NCBI RefSeq assembly: GCF_022664535.1
Contig: NZ_JAKUJY010000018.1
Span: 33,361-97,360 of the forward strand
Reading direction: 5' to 3'
Length of the DNA stretch: 64,000 bases
DNA from: Sphingobium trunci
GTDB taxonomy: Bacteria; Pseudomonadota; Alphaproteobacteria; Sphingomonadales; Sphingomonadaceae
The notes beneath the pieces are model-generated. The model had not been told where the DNA came from. It saw only the letters and a program-made list of their open reading frames with translations, and searched no databases. The translations under genes were made by a program, and so were the position numbers. Of the stretch, positions 1 through 8,152 are shown in pieces; within the stretch, counting starts at the first letter, position 1, and each line of letters begins with the position of its first letter.

Positions 1-420
1 ACGGCGACCATCTCGCTTGCCGACAGCCCCGAGGAACGTCGCAGGAAGATTTATGACATGACGGGGCCAGCAGGGCCTTCACTGGTCGTCGAGGCGGCGG
101 GCGTCCTGCCGGCTTTTCCGGAGGGCGTCGAACTGGCGGGCGTGCATGCGCGCTATGTCATCCTTGGCCTCTGGGGTGCGATAGGAACGCAACCCATCTC
201 GCCGCGCGACCTGACGACCAGGAACCTGACCATCGCAGGCGCGACCTTCCCCAAGCCGAAACATTATTATGAGGCCATGCATCTTGCCGCCCGGCTTCAG
301 GACCAAGTGCCTTTGGCGGCCCTTATCAGCCATCGCTTTGCGATCGGGGATGCAGCGGCGGCGCTGGAAACGGTCAAGAGGGGCGAAGCGATCAAGGCGG
401 TGATCGATCCGGAACTGTGA
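1..420 (+). CDS. MDR-family zinc-type alcohol dehydrogenase, C-terminal part (5' truncated)
   Basis: The reading frame is open from base 1, so the gene begins left of the window; 139 residues are visible. The visible part has the end of a Rossmann fold (LVVEAAG, then VILGLWG) followed by the typical MDR tail: a KPKHYYEAMHLAARL segment and the closing HRFAIGDAAAALETVKRGEAIKA pattern, in which the last helix packs on the catalytic domain. Family knowledge: NAD(P)-dependent oxidation of alcohols or reduction of aldehydes or enones. The catalytic zinc ligands lie outside the window, so zinc dependence and substrate cannot be judged. It is followed after 27 bases by an SDR gene on the same strand, suggesting one catabolic operon. 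Confidence 0.8.
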   Translation, partial: TATISLADSPEERRRKIYDMTGPAGPSLVVEAAGVLPAFPEGVELAGVHARYVILGLWGAIGTQPISPRDLTTRNLTIAGATFPKPKHYYEAMHLAARLQDQVPLAALISHRFAIGDAAAALETVKRGEAIKAVIDPEL

Positions 421-447
421 TCGGGCATAAGCGACAGGAGAGGAAAT

Positions 448-1251
448 TTGGGCAATCGACTCGATAACAAGATTTGCATCGTCACCGGCGCAGGCAGCGG
501 CATGGGCCGTGGCTGCGCCATCGAGATGGCGGCGCAGGGCGGCAAGGTCATGGTGACGGACGTCAATGAGGCTGCCGCACGCGAGACGCTGGACATGCTC
601 CTGTCCGCGGGTGGGGAAGCCGACATGTTCGTCTGCAATCTTCGCAAGGCCGATGAGATAAAGGCGCTCATGGATTTCACGGCACAGCGGTTCGGCGGCA
701 TCGACGTGCTGCACAATAATGCGGCCGTCCACGAAACCGACCTGACGAGCAAAACCTCGATCGAGGAATTGCCCGAAGAGATTTGGGATATGGTCTATGA
801 AATCAACCTGAAGGCTATCTGGCTGACCACCCGATATGCCGCACCCTATCTCAAGAAATCGGTGCGCGGACCGGCCATCGTCAATGTCGCGTCCACCGGA
901 TCCTTCGTTTCCTATCCCCAGGCGGGCGCCTATTGCGCGACCAAGGGCGGGGTGCTGCTGCTGACCAAGGCGACGGCGGTGGATCTTGCGCCTTATGGCA
1001 TCCGGTGCAACTGCTACTGTCCCGGTGCCATAGATACGCCGATGCTGCAAAAATATTATGCGGCGGCACCCGACAAGGACGCCATCATGTCGGTGCTGAC
1101 GGGCGCCCATCTCATCCCGCGGCTCGGTAAGGTGGAGGAGATCGCCAAGCTTGCCTGCTTCCTGGCGTCTGACGACAGCTCCTTCATCAATGGTGCTTCC
1201 TATGTGATCGATGGCGGCACGCTCGCCTGGCGCGGCATGCGCGCGGCCTGA
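448..1251 (+). CDS. SDR family NAD(P)-dependent oxidoreductase
   Basis: 267-residue classical short-chain dehydrogenase. The cofactor motif TGAGSGMGRG is at residues 13-22, the NNAA motif follows around residue 90, and the catalytic Ser / Tyr162-x3-Lys166 (YCATK) set is complete. The C-terminal INGASYVIDGG is the usual SDR tail. The start is a TTG at 448 preceded by an AGGAGAGGA ribosome site; no ATG lies in a better position. It sits downstream of an MDR dehydrogenase and converges on an AhpD-like gene. Probable role is oxidation of an alcohol intermediate in the same catabolic block; the substrate is not visible. Confidence 0.9.
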   Translation: MGNRLDNKICIVTGAGSGMGRGCAIEMAAQGGKVMVTDVNEAAARETLDMLLSAGGEADMFVCNLRKADEIKALMDFTAQRFGGIDVLHNNAAVHETDLTSKTSIEELPEEIWDMVYEINLKAIWLTTRYAAPYLKKSVRGPAIVNVASTGSFVSYPQAGAYCATKGGVLLLTKATAVDLAPYGIRCNCYCPGAIDTPMLQKYYAAAPDKDAIMSVLTGAHLIPRLGKVEEIAKLACFLASDDSSFINGASYVIDGGTLAWRGMRAA

Positions 1252-1263
1252 GGCGAGAGCGGC

Positions 1264-1908
1264 TCAGGCGACGCCGGCGTGGGCTGGTGCCGCCTGAGCC
1301 ATCGCCACGCATTCCCTGATCGCTTTCCTGCCGGCGCCCAGTGCAACGGCGTTCTTCAGATGCAAGCGCAGGCCCGGCATGAAAATATGGGTCGGCATCG
1401 CGTCGGTGGCGAGCGCGACCAGTTCCTTGACCTTCGCCCGTACCGTGCGGCTTTTCCAGGGGACGCTGCAATAGTCGAAAAACGCCTCGAACTGATCTGC
1501 CGACAGCAGAAGCATGGATCGCAAAAAGCCGGGCAGTTCCGCTTCCATCGCGAGCCAGAACGGATCGTCCCCGACCCGTGCGTCCCAAAGGACCTGCTGC
1601 TCGGGCGTGAGCCTCTTTTCCACATCATGCCCGGCGAGCGCTGCCTGCCGCACGATGGCCGAAGCGCTCGCCATCAGCGAATGGACGCCCAGGCCTGAAA
1701 CGAGCGACACGATCTCCTGCACCTGCGCGGGGGATGCACCCAACCGGAAAGCGCCGGCGATGGCCGCCTCTATGTCCCCGGGGTTGAGGCAGGGTAGGGC
1801 GGCGGCGAGACCGAGTGTCACGAAGGCACGCTCCCGATCCTCCAGATCGTCTCCTTCGGGCACGTTCAGCGTTTCCAGAAGCGCTTCCAGGCCTTCTTCG
1901 TGAAGCAA
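1264..1908 (-). CDS. Carboxymuconolactone decarboxylase / AhpD-like protein
   Basis: 214 residues, almost all helical, with two helical repeats of the CMD/AhpD fold. The first includes LGLAAALPCLNPGDIEAAI and the second KELVALATDAMPTHIFMPG followed by HLKNAVALGAG. The AhpD C-x-x-C redox pair is absent (the second repeat reads ATDAMPTH), so peroxidase activity is unlikely; a decarboxylase-like, isomerase-like or non-enzymatic role is possible. The predicted start is TTG at 1908 behind a GGGAG site. It is divergent from the TonB receptor, and the 118-base gap between them holds two palindromes that could control both genes. Confidence 0.7.
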   Translation of the reverse strand: MLHEEGLEALLETLNVPEGDDLEDRERAFVTLGLAAALPCLNPGDIEAAIAGAFRLGASPAQVQEIVSLVSGLGVHSLMASASAIVRQAALAGHDVEKRLTPEQQVLWDARVGDDPFWLAMEAELPGFLRSMLLLSADQFEAFFDYCSVPWKSRTVRAKVKELVALATDAMPTHIFMPGLRLHLKNAVALGAGRKAIRECVAMAQAAPAHAGVA

Positions 1909-1929
1909 CGGCCATCTCCCATCCTGTTT

Positions 1930-1947
1930 GTCAACTTATGTGTTGAC
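1930..1947. promoter_or_regulatory. Palindromic operator candidate 1 (GTCAAC-N6-GTTGAC)
   Basis: Perfect inverted repeat GTCAAC (1930-1935) and GTTGAC (1942-1947) with a 6-base spacer, in the gap between the divergent AhpD-like gene and TonB receptor. A second copy follows 34 bases downstream. The form fits a dimeric regulator such as TetR, GntR or MarR type, but no adjacent regulator gene is present. Confidence 0.6.
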
Positions 1948-1963
1948 TACATGTTTTTCGTAT

Positions 1964-1981
1964 GTCAACTCTTGCGTTGAC
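1964..1981. promoter_or_regulatory. Palindromic operator candidate 2 (GTCAAC-N6-GTTGAC)
   Basis: Second perfect copy of the palindrome (arms 1964-1969 and 1976-1981, different 6-base spacer). The arm runs into TTGACA at 1977-1982, which could be a -35 hexamer for the receptor gene, though I see no convincing -10. Centre-to-centre distance to copy 1 is 34 bp, about three helical turns, consistent with two dimers on one face of the DNA. Confidence 0.6.
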
Positions 1982-2026
1982 ACGAGACCGTTTCGAGTCT
2001 CCGCAACAATAAAGGAGGAGGATATC

Positions 2027-4486
2027 ATGAGGGCAGTTGGGATTCACCGTACCCGCGTTGCTTCGCTGTTGTTGGCAGGCACGATCATCAGCGGATCGAT
2101 GGGACCGTTGAGTGTCCGGGCGCAGGAGGCGGCACCCCAGGAAGGGGCCGGGAAGGTGAGCATCGACGATATCGTCGTGACCGCGCGTCGTACATCTGAA
2201 CGCCTGTCCGAGGTGCCGGTGTCGGTGTCCGCGATCAGCGGCGAGCAGCTTGCCGAACGCCGCATCCTGAGCGACGCGGATTTGCAGTCGGCAACTCCGG
2301 GCCTCACCATCCGGCAGACCAATTCCTCCAACCAGATCAGCTATTCGTTGCGGGGCCAGTCGGTTGATGCCTTCTCGTTCGCGGCGCCCGCGGTCCTGAA
2401 CTATGTCAACGAATTCAATGCGCAGTCGACATCGTCGAGCGCCTTTTTCGATCTCCAGTCGATACAGGTGCTCAAAGGACCGCAGGGCACTTTGTTCGGC
2501 CGCAATGCGACCGGCGGCGCCGTGCTGTATGAAACCCAGAAACCGGAGGATGATTTCGGCGGTTATCTGCGCCTCAGCTACGGCAATTACGACAACAAGC
2601 TGGCCGAAGGCGCGATCAATATTCCAGGAGAAATCATCGCCGGGCGTCTGGCCATGCAATATCAGAAGCGGGATGGATATCAGCACAATTTGCTGCTGGG
2701 GACACGCAATGCTTCCGTCGATAATTTCAGTATTCGTCCCACGATTCAGATCAAGACCGGCGATTTCACCAACATCACGGTCTATCAGTACAGCTTTTCG
2801 GGTGGTTTGAGTGCCGGACTGCGTGCAACCAATTATTACGGCGTCAACGGCAGCACGGGCGCTGCAGGCAATCCGCTGAACAATTATGTCAACGGCCAGC
2901 CCGTATCCAACAATCTCAACTATGGCTTGCCATCGGCGACGCTCTATCCTGACGGCATTGCGTCCATGCTCGACGGTGGGGCGGCTTTCGCGCAGTTCGG
3001 CTTCTCGGGCCTGCCCAGCTTTATTCAGGCCCAGAAAAATTACGGCTTCTACGATATTTTCAACAATCAGACCGGTCGGCATCGCGCCCGTCAGCATATG
3101 GTCACGAATACGACCACCTACGAATTCGATAGCGGTGTCCGGATCAAGAATGTCTTCGGTTTCAATTATAGCCGGTCGCGGGACAATACCGATGTCGATG
3201 GCACGCCCTTCGAGCCTCTGAATATCGGCTTTGGTGGCGGGACCGGTCCAAATAATCCGGGCAATCCCAATGTCGGAGGACCGACGACCGAAGGCTACAC
3301 CTATGTTCAGCGGCAGCTTTCGGACGAATTGCAGTTGTCGGGGGAAAGTGGTCCGGTCAAATATATCGCTGGGCTCTATTATTTCAAGGGCAAGGATTAT
3401 CAGCGATTGCCGCTTGCCTTCGCGCCCGATTATAATGCGGCATTGGGTGACAATCTGGGCTTTTTCCTGCGCGAATATACCAACCGGGCGGAATCGAAAG
3501 GCGTCTATGCACAGGTCACTTACGCACTGACGCCTGCCTTGAACGTGACGGCCGGCGGCCGCTACACCTGGGAGAAGTCGATCTACAAGCCGGCGGATCG
3601 TGTCGCGGGCAGTTACGATCCCTATTATGACGACTTCAATACCAGCCTGGGCGTGACTGGCGGCACTCTGAAGGCAAGCAAGCCCAGTTGGCAGGTTTCG
3701 CTGGACTATAAGGTCACGCCGGAACTGATGCTCTATGCCGCTCACCGCGGTTCGTGGCGCACTGGCGGTTTCAACGGAACGGCCGTCAGCACCGACGCCA
3801 ATGGCAATGCCATACCCAATTCATTCAAGCCAGAAACCACCTACGACTTTGAGGTCGGCGCCAAATATAACGGCGATCTGGGCGGCATGCGGACCACCTT
3901 CAACATCGCCCTCTATGACCAGTATATCAAGAATGTGATCCGCGCCGTTTATCTGGGCGTGGCGGCGGTCAGCGGCAATGTGCAGCGCGCGCGCGTCTCC
4001 GGCGTCGAGGCGGATGCCTCCATCCGTCCGGCCGACTGGCTCCAGATCGGCGCGACACTCGCTTATACCGACGCCCGCTACACCCGGAATACCGCGACGG
4101 TCGGCAACACCATCGTGCTGTTCGGGCCTTATGGCGACGCGCCCAAATGGACAGGGTCGGCCTTTGCAAAGGTGGAACATGAACTGAGCGATGCCAGCAC
4201 CCTGTCGCTGCGCGGGGATGTCTACAGCCAGAGCAAATTCTATTATTCGAACGCGGCCAACACGATTTTGCCGGGAACCAGCATCAAGGGCTACACGCTG
4301 ATCGACCTGCGCGCCGAGTGGGCGAATATCTCGGGAAGCGGCCTGGGTATCGCGGCCTATGTCAAAAATCTCACGAACAAGGAATATAATGTCGGCGGTT
4401 TCGCCTTGGGCGCGGTGAACGCGATCAACTCGGTCCTGCCCGGCCTGCCGCGCATGTATGGGCTCGAGCTCAACTATAAATTCTGA
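2027..4486 (+). CDS. TonB-dependent outer-membrane receptor
   Basis: 819 residues. The signal peptide is hydrophobic around residues 10-30 and ends near VRAQEA. Next comes the TonB box/plug start IDDIVVTARR (about 45-54) and a plug domain with VLKGPQGTLFGRNATGGAV, then a beta-barrel ending in the aromatic terminus LELNYKF. ATG 2027 is chosen over an upstream in-frame start because AAAGGAGGAGG sits just before it. Family role is energy-dependent uptake of a ligand across the outer membrane; in sphingomonads such receptors often import aromatic or other bulky substrates rather than siderophores. It leads a run of catabolic genes, so the ligand is probably their substrate (inference). Confidence 0.93.
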   Translation: MRAVGIHRTRVASLLLAGTIISGSMGPLSVRAQEAAPQEGAGKVSIDDIVVTARRTSERLSEVPVSVSAISGEQLAERRILSDADLQSATPGLTIRQTNSSNQISYSLRGQSVDAFSFAAPAVLNYVNEFNAQSTSSSAFFDLQSIQVLKGPQGTLFGRNATGGAVLYETQKPEDDFGGYLRLSYGNYDNKLAEGAINIPGEIIAGRLAMQYQKRDGYQHNLLLGTRNASVDNFSIRPTIQIKTGDFTNITVYQYSFSGGLSAGLRATNYYGVNGSTGAAGNPLNNYVNGQPVSNNLNYGLPSATLYPDGIASMLDGGAAFAQFGFSGLPSFIQAQKNYGFYDIFNNQTGRHRARQHMVTNTTTYEFDSGVRIKNVFGFNYSRSRDNTDVDGTPFEPLNIGFGGGTGPNNPGNPNVGGPTTEGYTYVQRQLSDELQLSGESGPVKYIAGLYYFKGKDYQRLPLAFAPDYNAALGDNLGFFLREYTNRAESKGVYAQVTYALTPALNVTAGGRYTWEKSIYKPADRVAGSYDPYYDDFNTSLGVTGGTLKASKPSWQVSLDYKVTPELMLYAAHRGSWRTGGFNGTAVSTDANGNAIPNSFKPETTYDFEVGAKYNGDLGGMRTTFNIALYDQYIKNVIRAVYLGVAAVSGNVQRARVSGVEADASIRPADWLQIGATLAYTDARYTRNTATVGNTIVLFGPYGDAPKWTGSAFAKVEHELSDASTLSLRGDVYSQSKFYYSNAANTILPGTSIKGYTLIDLRAEWANISGSGLGIAAYVKNLTNKEYNVGGFALGAVNAINSVLPGLPRMYGLELNYKF

Positions 4487-4537
4487 AAACAGGGTGCCGG
4501 GCGCTGCCCCGGCCCCAGGCTTTACACGGGGTTAGAT

Positions 4538-4990
4538 ATGGACGAGTTGAGCAAAATCGTGGAACACAAGGCCATCGAACGCCTGATGTTCGATTATTCC
4601 TACCATCTCGATATGAACCATCCCGACGAACTGGCGGCGCTGTTCGTGGAGGATTGCGAGGTCAGCTACGCGCCCAATTTCGGCGCGACGGGCATGGAAG
4701 CCTATAAGAAGACGCTGGAAGGGATAGGTACCTTCTTCAGCGGCACCAGCCATCATAACAGCAACATCAGCATCGATTTCATCAGCCCGGCCGAGGCGGA
4801 GGTCCGCTCGATCGTGCTGGCGGTCCACCGCTATGTGAAGGAGCGTCCGGACGGCATCCTCTACGGCCAGTATTTCGATCGCGTGGTGAAGATCGATGGC
4901 CAATGGAAATTCAAGCGTCGCGAACTGCGCACGACGATGACCACCGACTATCATGTCCGGGCGTCCAACCCGATCGGCCGGGCGGCATAA
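4538..4990 (+). CDS. NTF2-like / SnoaL-like protein
   Basis: 150 residues. The opening helix (AIERLMFDYSYHLDMNHPDELAALF) followed by four strands ending in GQWKFKRRELRT is the SnoaL-like fold: a cone-shaped alpha+beta barrel with a hydrophobic pocket. Members act as ketosteroid-isomerase-like isomerases, dehydratases or cyclases, or as the small subunit of ring-hydroxylating dioxygenases. The aspartate-rich stretch VEDC and His-His (GTSHHN) could be catalytic, but the reaction is not predictable. The gene follows the TonB receptor by 51 bases and is 4 bases from the next gene start, so it is operonic. Confidence 0.8.
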   Translation: MDELSKIVEHKAIERLMFDYSYHLDMNHPDELAALFVEDCEVSYAPNFGATGMEAYKKTLEGIGTFFSGTSHHNSNISIDFISPAEAEVRSIVLAVHRYVKERPDGILYGQYFDRVVKIDGQWKFKRRELRTTMTTDYHVRASNPIGRAA

Positions 4991-4994
4991 CGCC

Positions 4995-5831
4995 TTGGCC
5001 GACTACCAGACCATCAAGCTGGAGCATGAGGCGGCGGTCAGTTGGATCGTGCTGAACCGCCCCGACGCCGCCAATGCCCTGTCGCCGCAAATGCTCGACG
5101 AATTCTCCCATGCGCTCGAACGCCTGAAGACGGAGGGCGCTCCTGCGATCGCGATCCGCGCGGAGGGAAGGGGCTTCTGTTCCGGCATGGATCTGGGCAA
5201 TTATGGGAGCAATGACAGCGGGCCCCCCGACATCATGTCCGATCGCGAACGCCTGCACCGCAATGTCGAACGCTGGCTGGCGATGTGGGACCATCCCAAG
5301 CCGGTGATTGCCGCCGTGCACGGCTATTGCCTGGGCGTTGCCGCGCAGATGTGTGTCTTCACCGACATCACCGTCGTTGCCGATGATGCCCGCATCGGTG
5401 AGCCGGCCGTCCCGATCGGTGGGGGCTATATCGCGCCAGCCTGGGTCCATCTGGTCGGCGCGAAGAGGGCGAAGGAATTTGCCTTCGTTCCCGGCAACTG
5501 GATCGACGGGCCGACCGCGGTGGAATGGGGCTGGGCCAATCATTGCGTGCCGCTGGATCAATTGATCCCCGCCGTGCGCGGGCTGGCGGAACGCATTGCG
5601 CTCGTCCCGTCCGAAGTGCTGCGCATCAAGAAATTGTCGATCAACCGCGCGGCCGAGGCAGGGGGGTTCCGCCAGGCACTCTCGGGTATTGCCGAGATGG
5701 ATTCTCTCCTGCACCTCGCGCCTGCTGTGCTGGAGGTCCGCGCCCGCATGAAGGAACATGGCCTCAAGGCCGTCATCCAACATTATAAGGTGCCGCCCAC
5801 GACACCACTGACCGTCACCGAGGAGCGATAA
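4995..5831 (+). CDS. Crotonase-family protein lacking both catalytic glutamates
   Basis: 278-residue enoyl-CoA hydratase/isomerase fold. The oxyanion-hole segments GRGFCSGMDLGNY and HGYCLGVAAQM are present. In crotonase the catalytic pair is Glu144 (GGGCELA) and Glu164 (QPEI). Here the equivalents read GVAAQM and GEPAVP, so Glu144 is Gln and Glu164 is Ala. It may be a hydrolase, decarboxylase or lyase of the superfamily, or a partner subunit, rather than a hydratase. Start chosen is TTG 4995, 4 bases after the preceding stop; an upstream in-frame start would overlap the previous gene. The stop overlaps the next ATG (TAATG), so the two crotonases are translationally coupled. Confidence 0.85.
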   Translation: MADYQTIKLEHEAAVSWIVLNRPDAANALSPQMLDEFSHALERLKTEGAPAIAIRAEGRGFCSGMDLGNYGSNDSGPPDIMSDRERLHRNVERWLAMWDHPKPVIAAVHGYCLGVAAQMCVFTDITVVADDARIGEPAVPIGGGYIAPAWVHLVGAKRAKEFAFVPGNWIDGPTAVEWGWANHCVPLDQLIPAVRGLAERIALVPSEVLRIKKLSINRAAEAGGFRQALSGIAEMDSLLHLAPAVLEVRARMKEHGLKAVIQHYKVPPTTPLTVTEER

Positions 5832-6601
5832 TGGCAGACGTCGAATTTTCGCGCGAGGGCAATGTCGCCCGCGTTCATCTCAACCGGCCGCAGGGGCTGA
5901 ACGCCATCACGCAGGAGATGGATGATCTCCTGCTCGACGCCTGGACAAGGATCAACGATGACCCGGACATCTGGTGCGCGATCCTGTCGGCCGAGGGGGA
6001 GAAGGGTTTCTGCATCGGCGCGGATGTATCAGGTGGCGCGGAACGCAAGACGCGCATGGCGCTCGGCGGCGGATTGACCGGCATCGGCGGACCATGGGTG
6101 CAGCTCAGAAAGCCATTGGTCGCGGCGGTACAGGGCTTCTGCGTCGGGGGTGGCTTTGAATTGGCCATGTGCGCCGACATCATCGTGGCGGCCGACACGG
6201 CGCAGTTCGGCCTGCCCGAAACAAAGGTGGGCATCATCGGCGAATGCGGCGTGGTGCATCGCGCGGTGCGCCAGTTGCCGCACCACATCGCCATGGCGAT
6301 GATCCTGACCGGTGAACGGATCAAGGCCGACGCAGCGGAGCGTTTCGGTCTGGTGAACGAGGTCGTGCCCTATGCCGATCTGGCCGCCACCGCCGACAAA
6401 TGGGCGGCGAAAATCAGCGCAGCCTCACCTCTCGCTAACCAGGCGGCGAAGGCTGCTGCCCTCGGCCGTCTTGGCTATCCGCTCGAAGTGGCGCTTGCGA
6501 CCCGCTTCGAGCAGATCGAGCAATATGCCGAAAGCGCTGACAAGCGCGAGGGCGAGATAGCGGCAGGCGAAAGGCGCAAGCCGGTCTGGACAGGCCGTTG
6601 A
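5831..6601 (+). CDS. Enoyl-CoA hydratase/isomerase family protein
   Basis: 256 residues with an intact crotonase active site: GFCIGADVSGG (first oxyanion loop), GFCVGGGFELAM (Gly and Glu144 equivalent) and FGLPETKVG (Glu164 equivalent). The tail LTGERIKADAAERFGLVNEVV is canonical. Expected reaction is syn-hydration of an enoyl-CoA or a related isomerisation in beta-oxidation-like side-chain degradation. It overlaps the upstream degenerate crotonase by one base, so the two proteins are probably made in equal amounts. No thiolase or hydroxyacyl-CoA dehydrogenase is adjacent; later steps must be supplied elsewhere. Confidence 0.9.
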   Translation: MADVEFSREGNVARVHLNRPQGLNAITQEMDDLLLDAWTRINDDPDIWCAILSAEGEKGFCIGADVSGGAERKTRMALGGGLTGIGGPWVQLRKPLVAAVQGFCVGGGFELAMCADIIVAADTAQFGLPETKVGIIGECGVVHRAVRQLPHHIAMAMILTGERIKADAAERFGLVNEVVPYADLAATADKWAAKISAASPLANQAAKAAALGRLGYPLEVALATRFEQIEQYAESADKREGEIAAGERRKPVWTGR

Positions 6602-6654
6602 GCAAGGGACGAAGGACGGCGCCTTGCGCGCCGGTCATAGGGTGAGAAGGCGTC

Positions 6655-7191
6655 ATGTCGGATAGCGCGGCAATTTCCATCGATCCCATCGCCTATCGCC
6701 AGATATTGGGCCAATATCCCACGGGCGTCTGCGTGATTACCGCCATCGGTGAGGACGGAGCGCCGGTCGCCATGGTCGTCGGGTCGTTCACGTCGGTGTC
6801 GCTGTCGCCGCCGCTGGTTGGTTTTTTCCCCGACAAGGCGTCGAGCAGTTGGGGCAAATTGCGAACCAGCCGCCATTTTTGCGTGAACATGCTCGCGGCG
6901 TCCCAGGAGCATGTGTGCCGGAAGCTGGCGTCCAAGGATCCGGACAAATTCTGCGGCACCGCGCACAGCCTTTCCGACAGGGGCATTCCCTTATTGCATG
7001 ATGTGGTCGCGCGGATCGAATGCGACATGCACAGTGTCACCGATGCCGGCGATCATGAACTGGTTCTGGGTCTGGTCCGCTCGCTGGAAATCGTGTCCGA
7101 CGCGCCTCCACTCCTCTTCCACAAAGGGCGTTATGGAAGTTTTGCGGAAGGATCGGCCGATATGATGCGAGGTGCGACGACCATCATCTGA
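6655..7191 (+). CDS. Flavin reductase family protein (FMN-binding split barrel)
   Basis: 178 residues matching the HpaC/flavin-reductase-like family: opening YRQILGQYPTGVCVITA, the flavin-contact segment MVVGSFTSVSLSPPLVGFFPDKASSSW, then HFCVNMLAASQEHVCRKLASKDPDKF and the closing PPLLFHKGRYGSF. Such enzymes use NAD(P)H to supply reduced FMN or FAD to a two-component monooxygenase. No flavin-dependent monooxygenase is visible in this window, so its partner must lie elsewhere. ATG 6655 follows a GAGAAGG ribosome site. It is the penultimate gene of the first catabolic block. Confidence 0.88.
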   Translation: MSDSAAISIDPIAYRQILGQYPTGVCVITAIGEDGAPVAMVVGSFTSVSLSPPLVGFFPDKASSSWGKLRTSRHFCVNMLAASQEHVCRKLASKDPDKFCGTAHSLSDRGIPLLHDVVARIECDMHSVTDAGDHELVLGLVRSLEIVSDAPPLLFHKGRYGSFAEGSADMMRGATTII

Positions 7192-7367
7192 ATCTGTCGC
7201 CGCATCCGATATCCTGTGCACCAAGATGGATTTTCGATCTGGCGGGCATCTGCTTCAGGCCCCTTGATCGCGTTCCCTCAACGCGGGGACGGCGATATCC
7301 GACTGGAAATCTTTCTGGGAAAACCGGAAGCCTATGCGCAATAACCATAGCCGATAAACAGGAGACA

Positions 7368-7880
7368 ATGATGAGTGATCTGGAACGGCGCATCCGGCGT
7401 CTGGAAGATCGGGCCGCGCTGGATGATCTCAACGTTCGCTATTTTCTGGCCTGCGATAATGACGATTATGCCGGAATAGGCGACATATTCTCGCCCGATG
7501 CCTGTTTCGCCGCCTCTGGTGTCCAAACCGCTTCGGGCCGCGACGCAATCGTCGAGTTCATCCGCACCTCGCGCGGCCATATGGGACTGACAGTGCATAC
7601 GCCACATTATGCGCTGCTGACCTTCACCGACGAGGATCGTGCCGAGGGGCTGGTGGGCGCTCATCTGGAACTTGCCCTGGGCGGTCAGTCCCTTTTCGGA
7701 GCGGTACGATATCAGGACCAATATCACCGCACGGCCGAAGGCTGGCGTATCGCCAGCCGCGACATGAGAACCATCCATATCGCCCCCTGGTCCGAAGTGG
7801 GGCAATCGCTGCTGTCCGACGCGCCGGTCCGCTGGCCTGGTACGGCGCCCATGCCCAGCGACTATTCACGGCTACGCTAA
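7368..7880 (+). CDS. NTF2-like / SnoaL-like protein
   Basis: 170 residues with the SnoaL opening (RIRRLEDRAALDDLNVRYFLACDNDDYAGIGDIFSPDA is the long first helix plus turn) and closing strands around FGAVRYQDQYHRTAEGWRIASRDMRT. ATG 7368 or the adjacent ATG 7371 can both be used; GGAG lies 4-7 bases upstream. It resembles aromatic-dioxygenase-beta-like or dehydratase-like members, but no catalytic assignment is possible. A gap of 176 bases separates it from the flavin reductase, so it may have its own promoter. It is the second of five NTF2-like genes in the window. Confidence 0.78.
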   Translation: MMSDLERRIRRLEDRAALDDLNVRYFLACDNDDYAGIGDIFSPDACFAASGVQTASGRDAIVEFIRTSRGHMGLTVHTPHYALLTFTDEDRAEGLVGAHLELALGGQSLFGAVRYQDQYHRTAEGWRIASRDMRTIHIAPWSEVGQSLLSDAPVRWPGTAPMPSDYSRLR

Positions 7881-8152
7881 CCAACGTGTTTTTACGAGGG
7901 GCGACTGAAAGTGACTTTTGCTGGGGTTGAGCCGGGTGACGCCTTCGGCTTTGATCTCGGTCGGTAAGCAGCGGGTAAAATGGCGCAGATATCGACCCCT
8001 GAACGGCAAGGAAGGGATCGTGAGCAGACCCACAATGATCCCCATACCTTGCACCAACGCAGGATCGGCCAGATCACATCATGGAGCCCCTATCCGGGCG
8101 TCTCGATCGTGAGGATTATCGTCGTCTGCCCCATGCGCCTGTCCGCAAAGCT
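7881..8152. other. Gene-free stretch between NTF2-like gene and GFA gene
   Basis: About 270 bases. Short frames exist on both strands but none has a ribosome site, a recognisable motif or acceptable length. I see no clear terminator. It may include decayed mobile DNA, but I cannot support that from the sequence. Confidence 0.4.

Noticed and set aside
1931..3745. Long minus-strand frame (604 codons) opposite the first TonB receptor
   Set aside because: Shadow of a GC-rich gene. It has no ribosome site or protein motif and lies fully inside a clear receptor coding sequence.
4496..4513. GCCGGG/CCCGGC hairpin after the first TonB receptor as a terminator
   Set aside because: Only 6-bp arms, no T-tract, and the next operon gene starts 25 bases on.
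7881..8152. Possible insertion-sequence fragment in the gap before the GFA gene
   Set aside because: Frames look irregular, but no transposase motif or terminal repeat can be shown.
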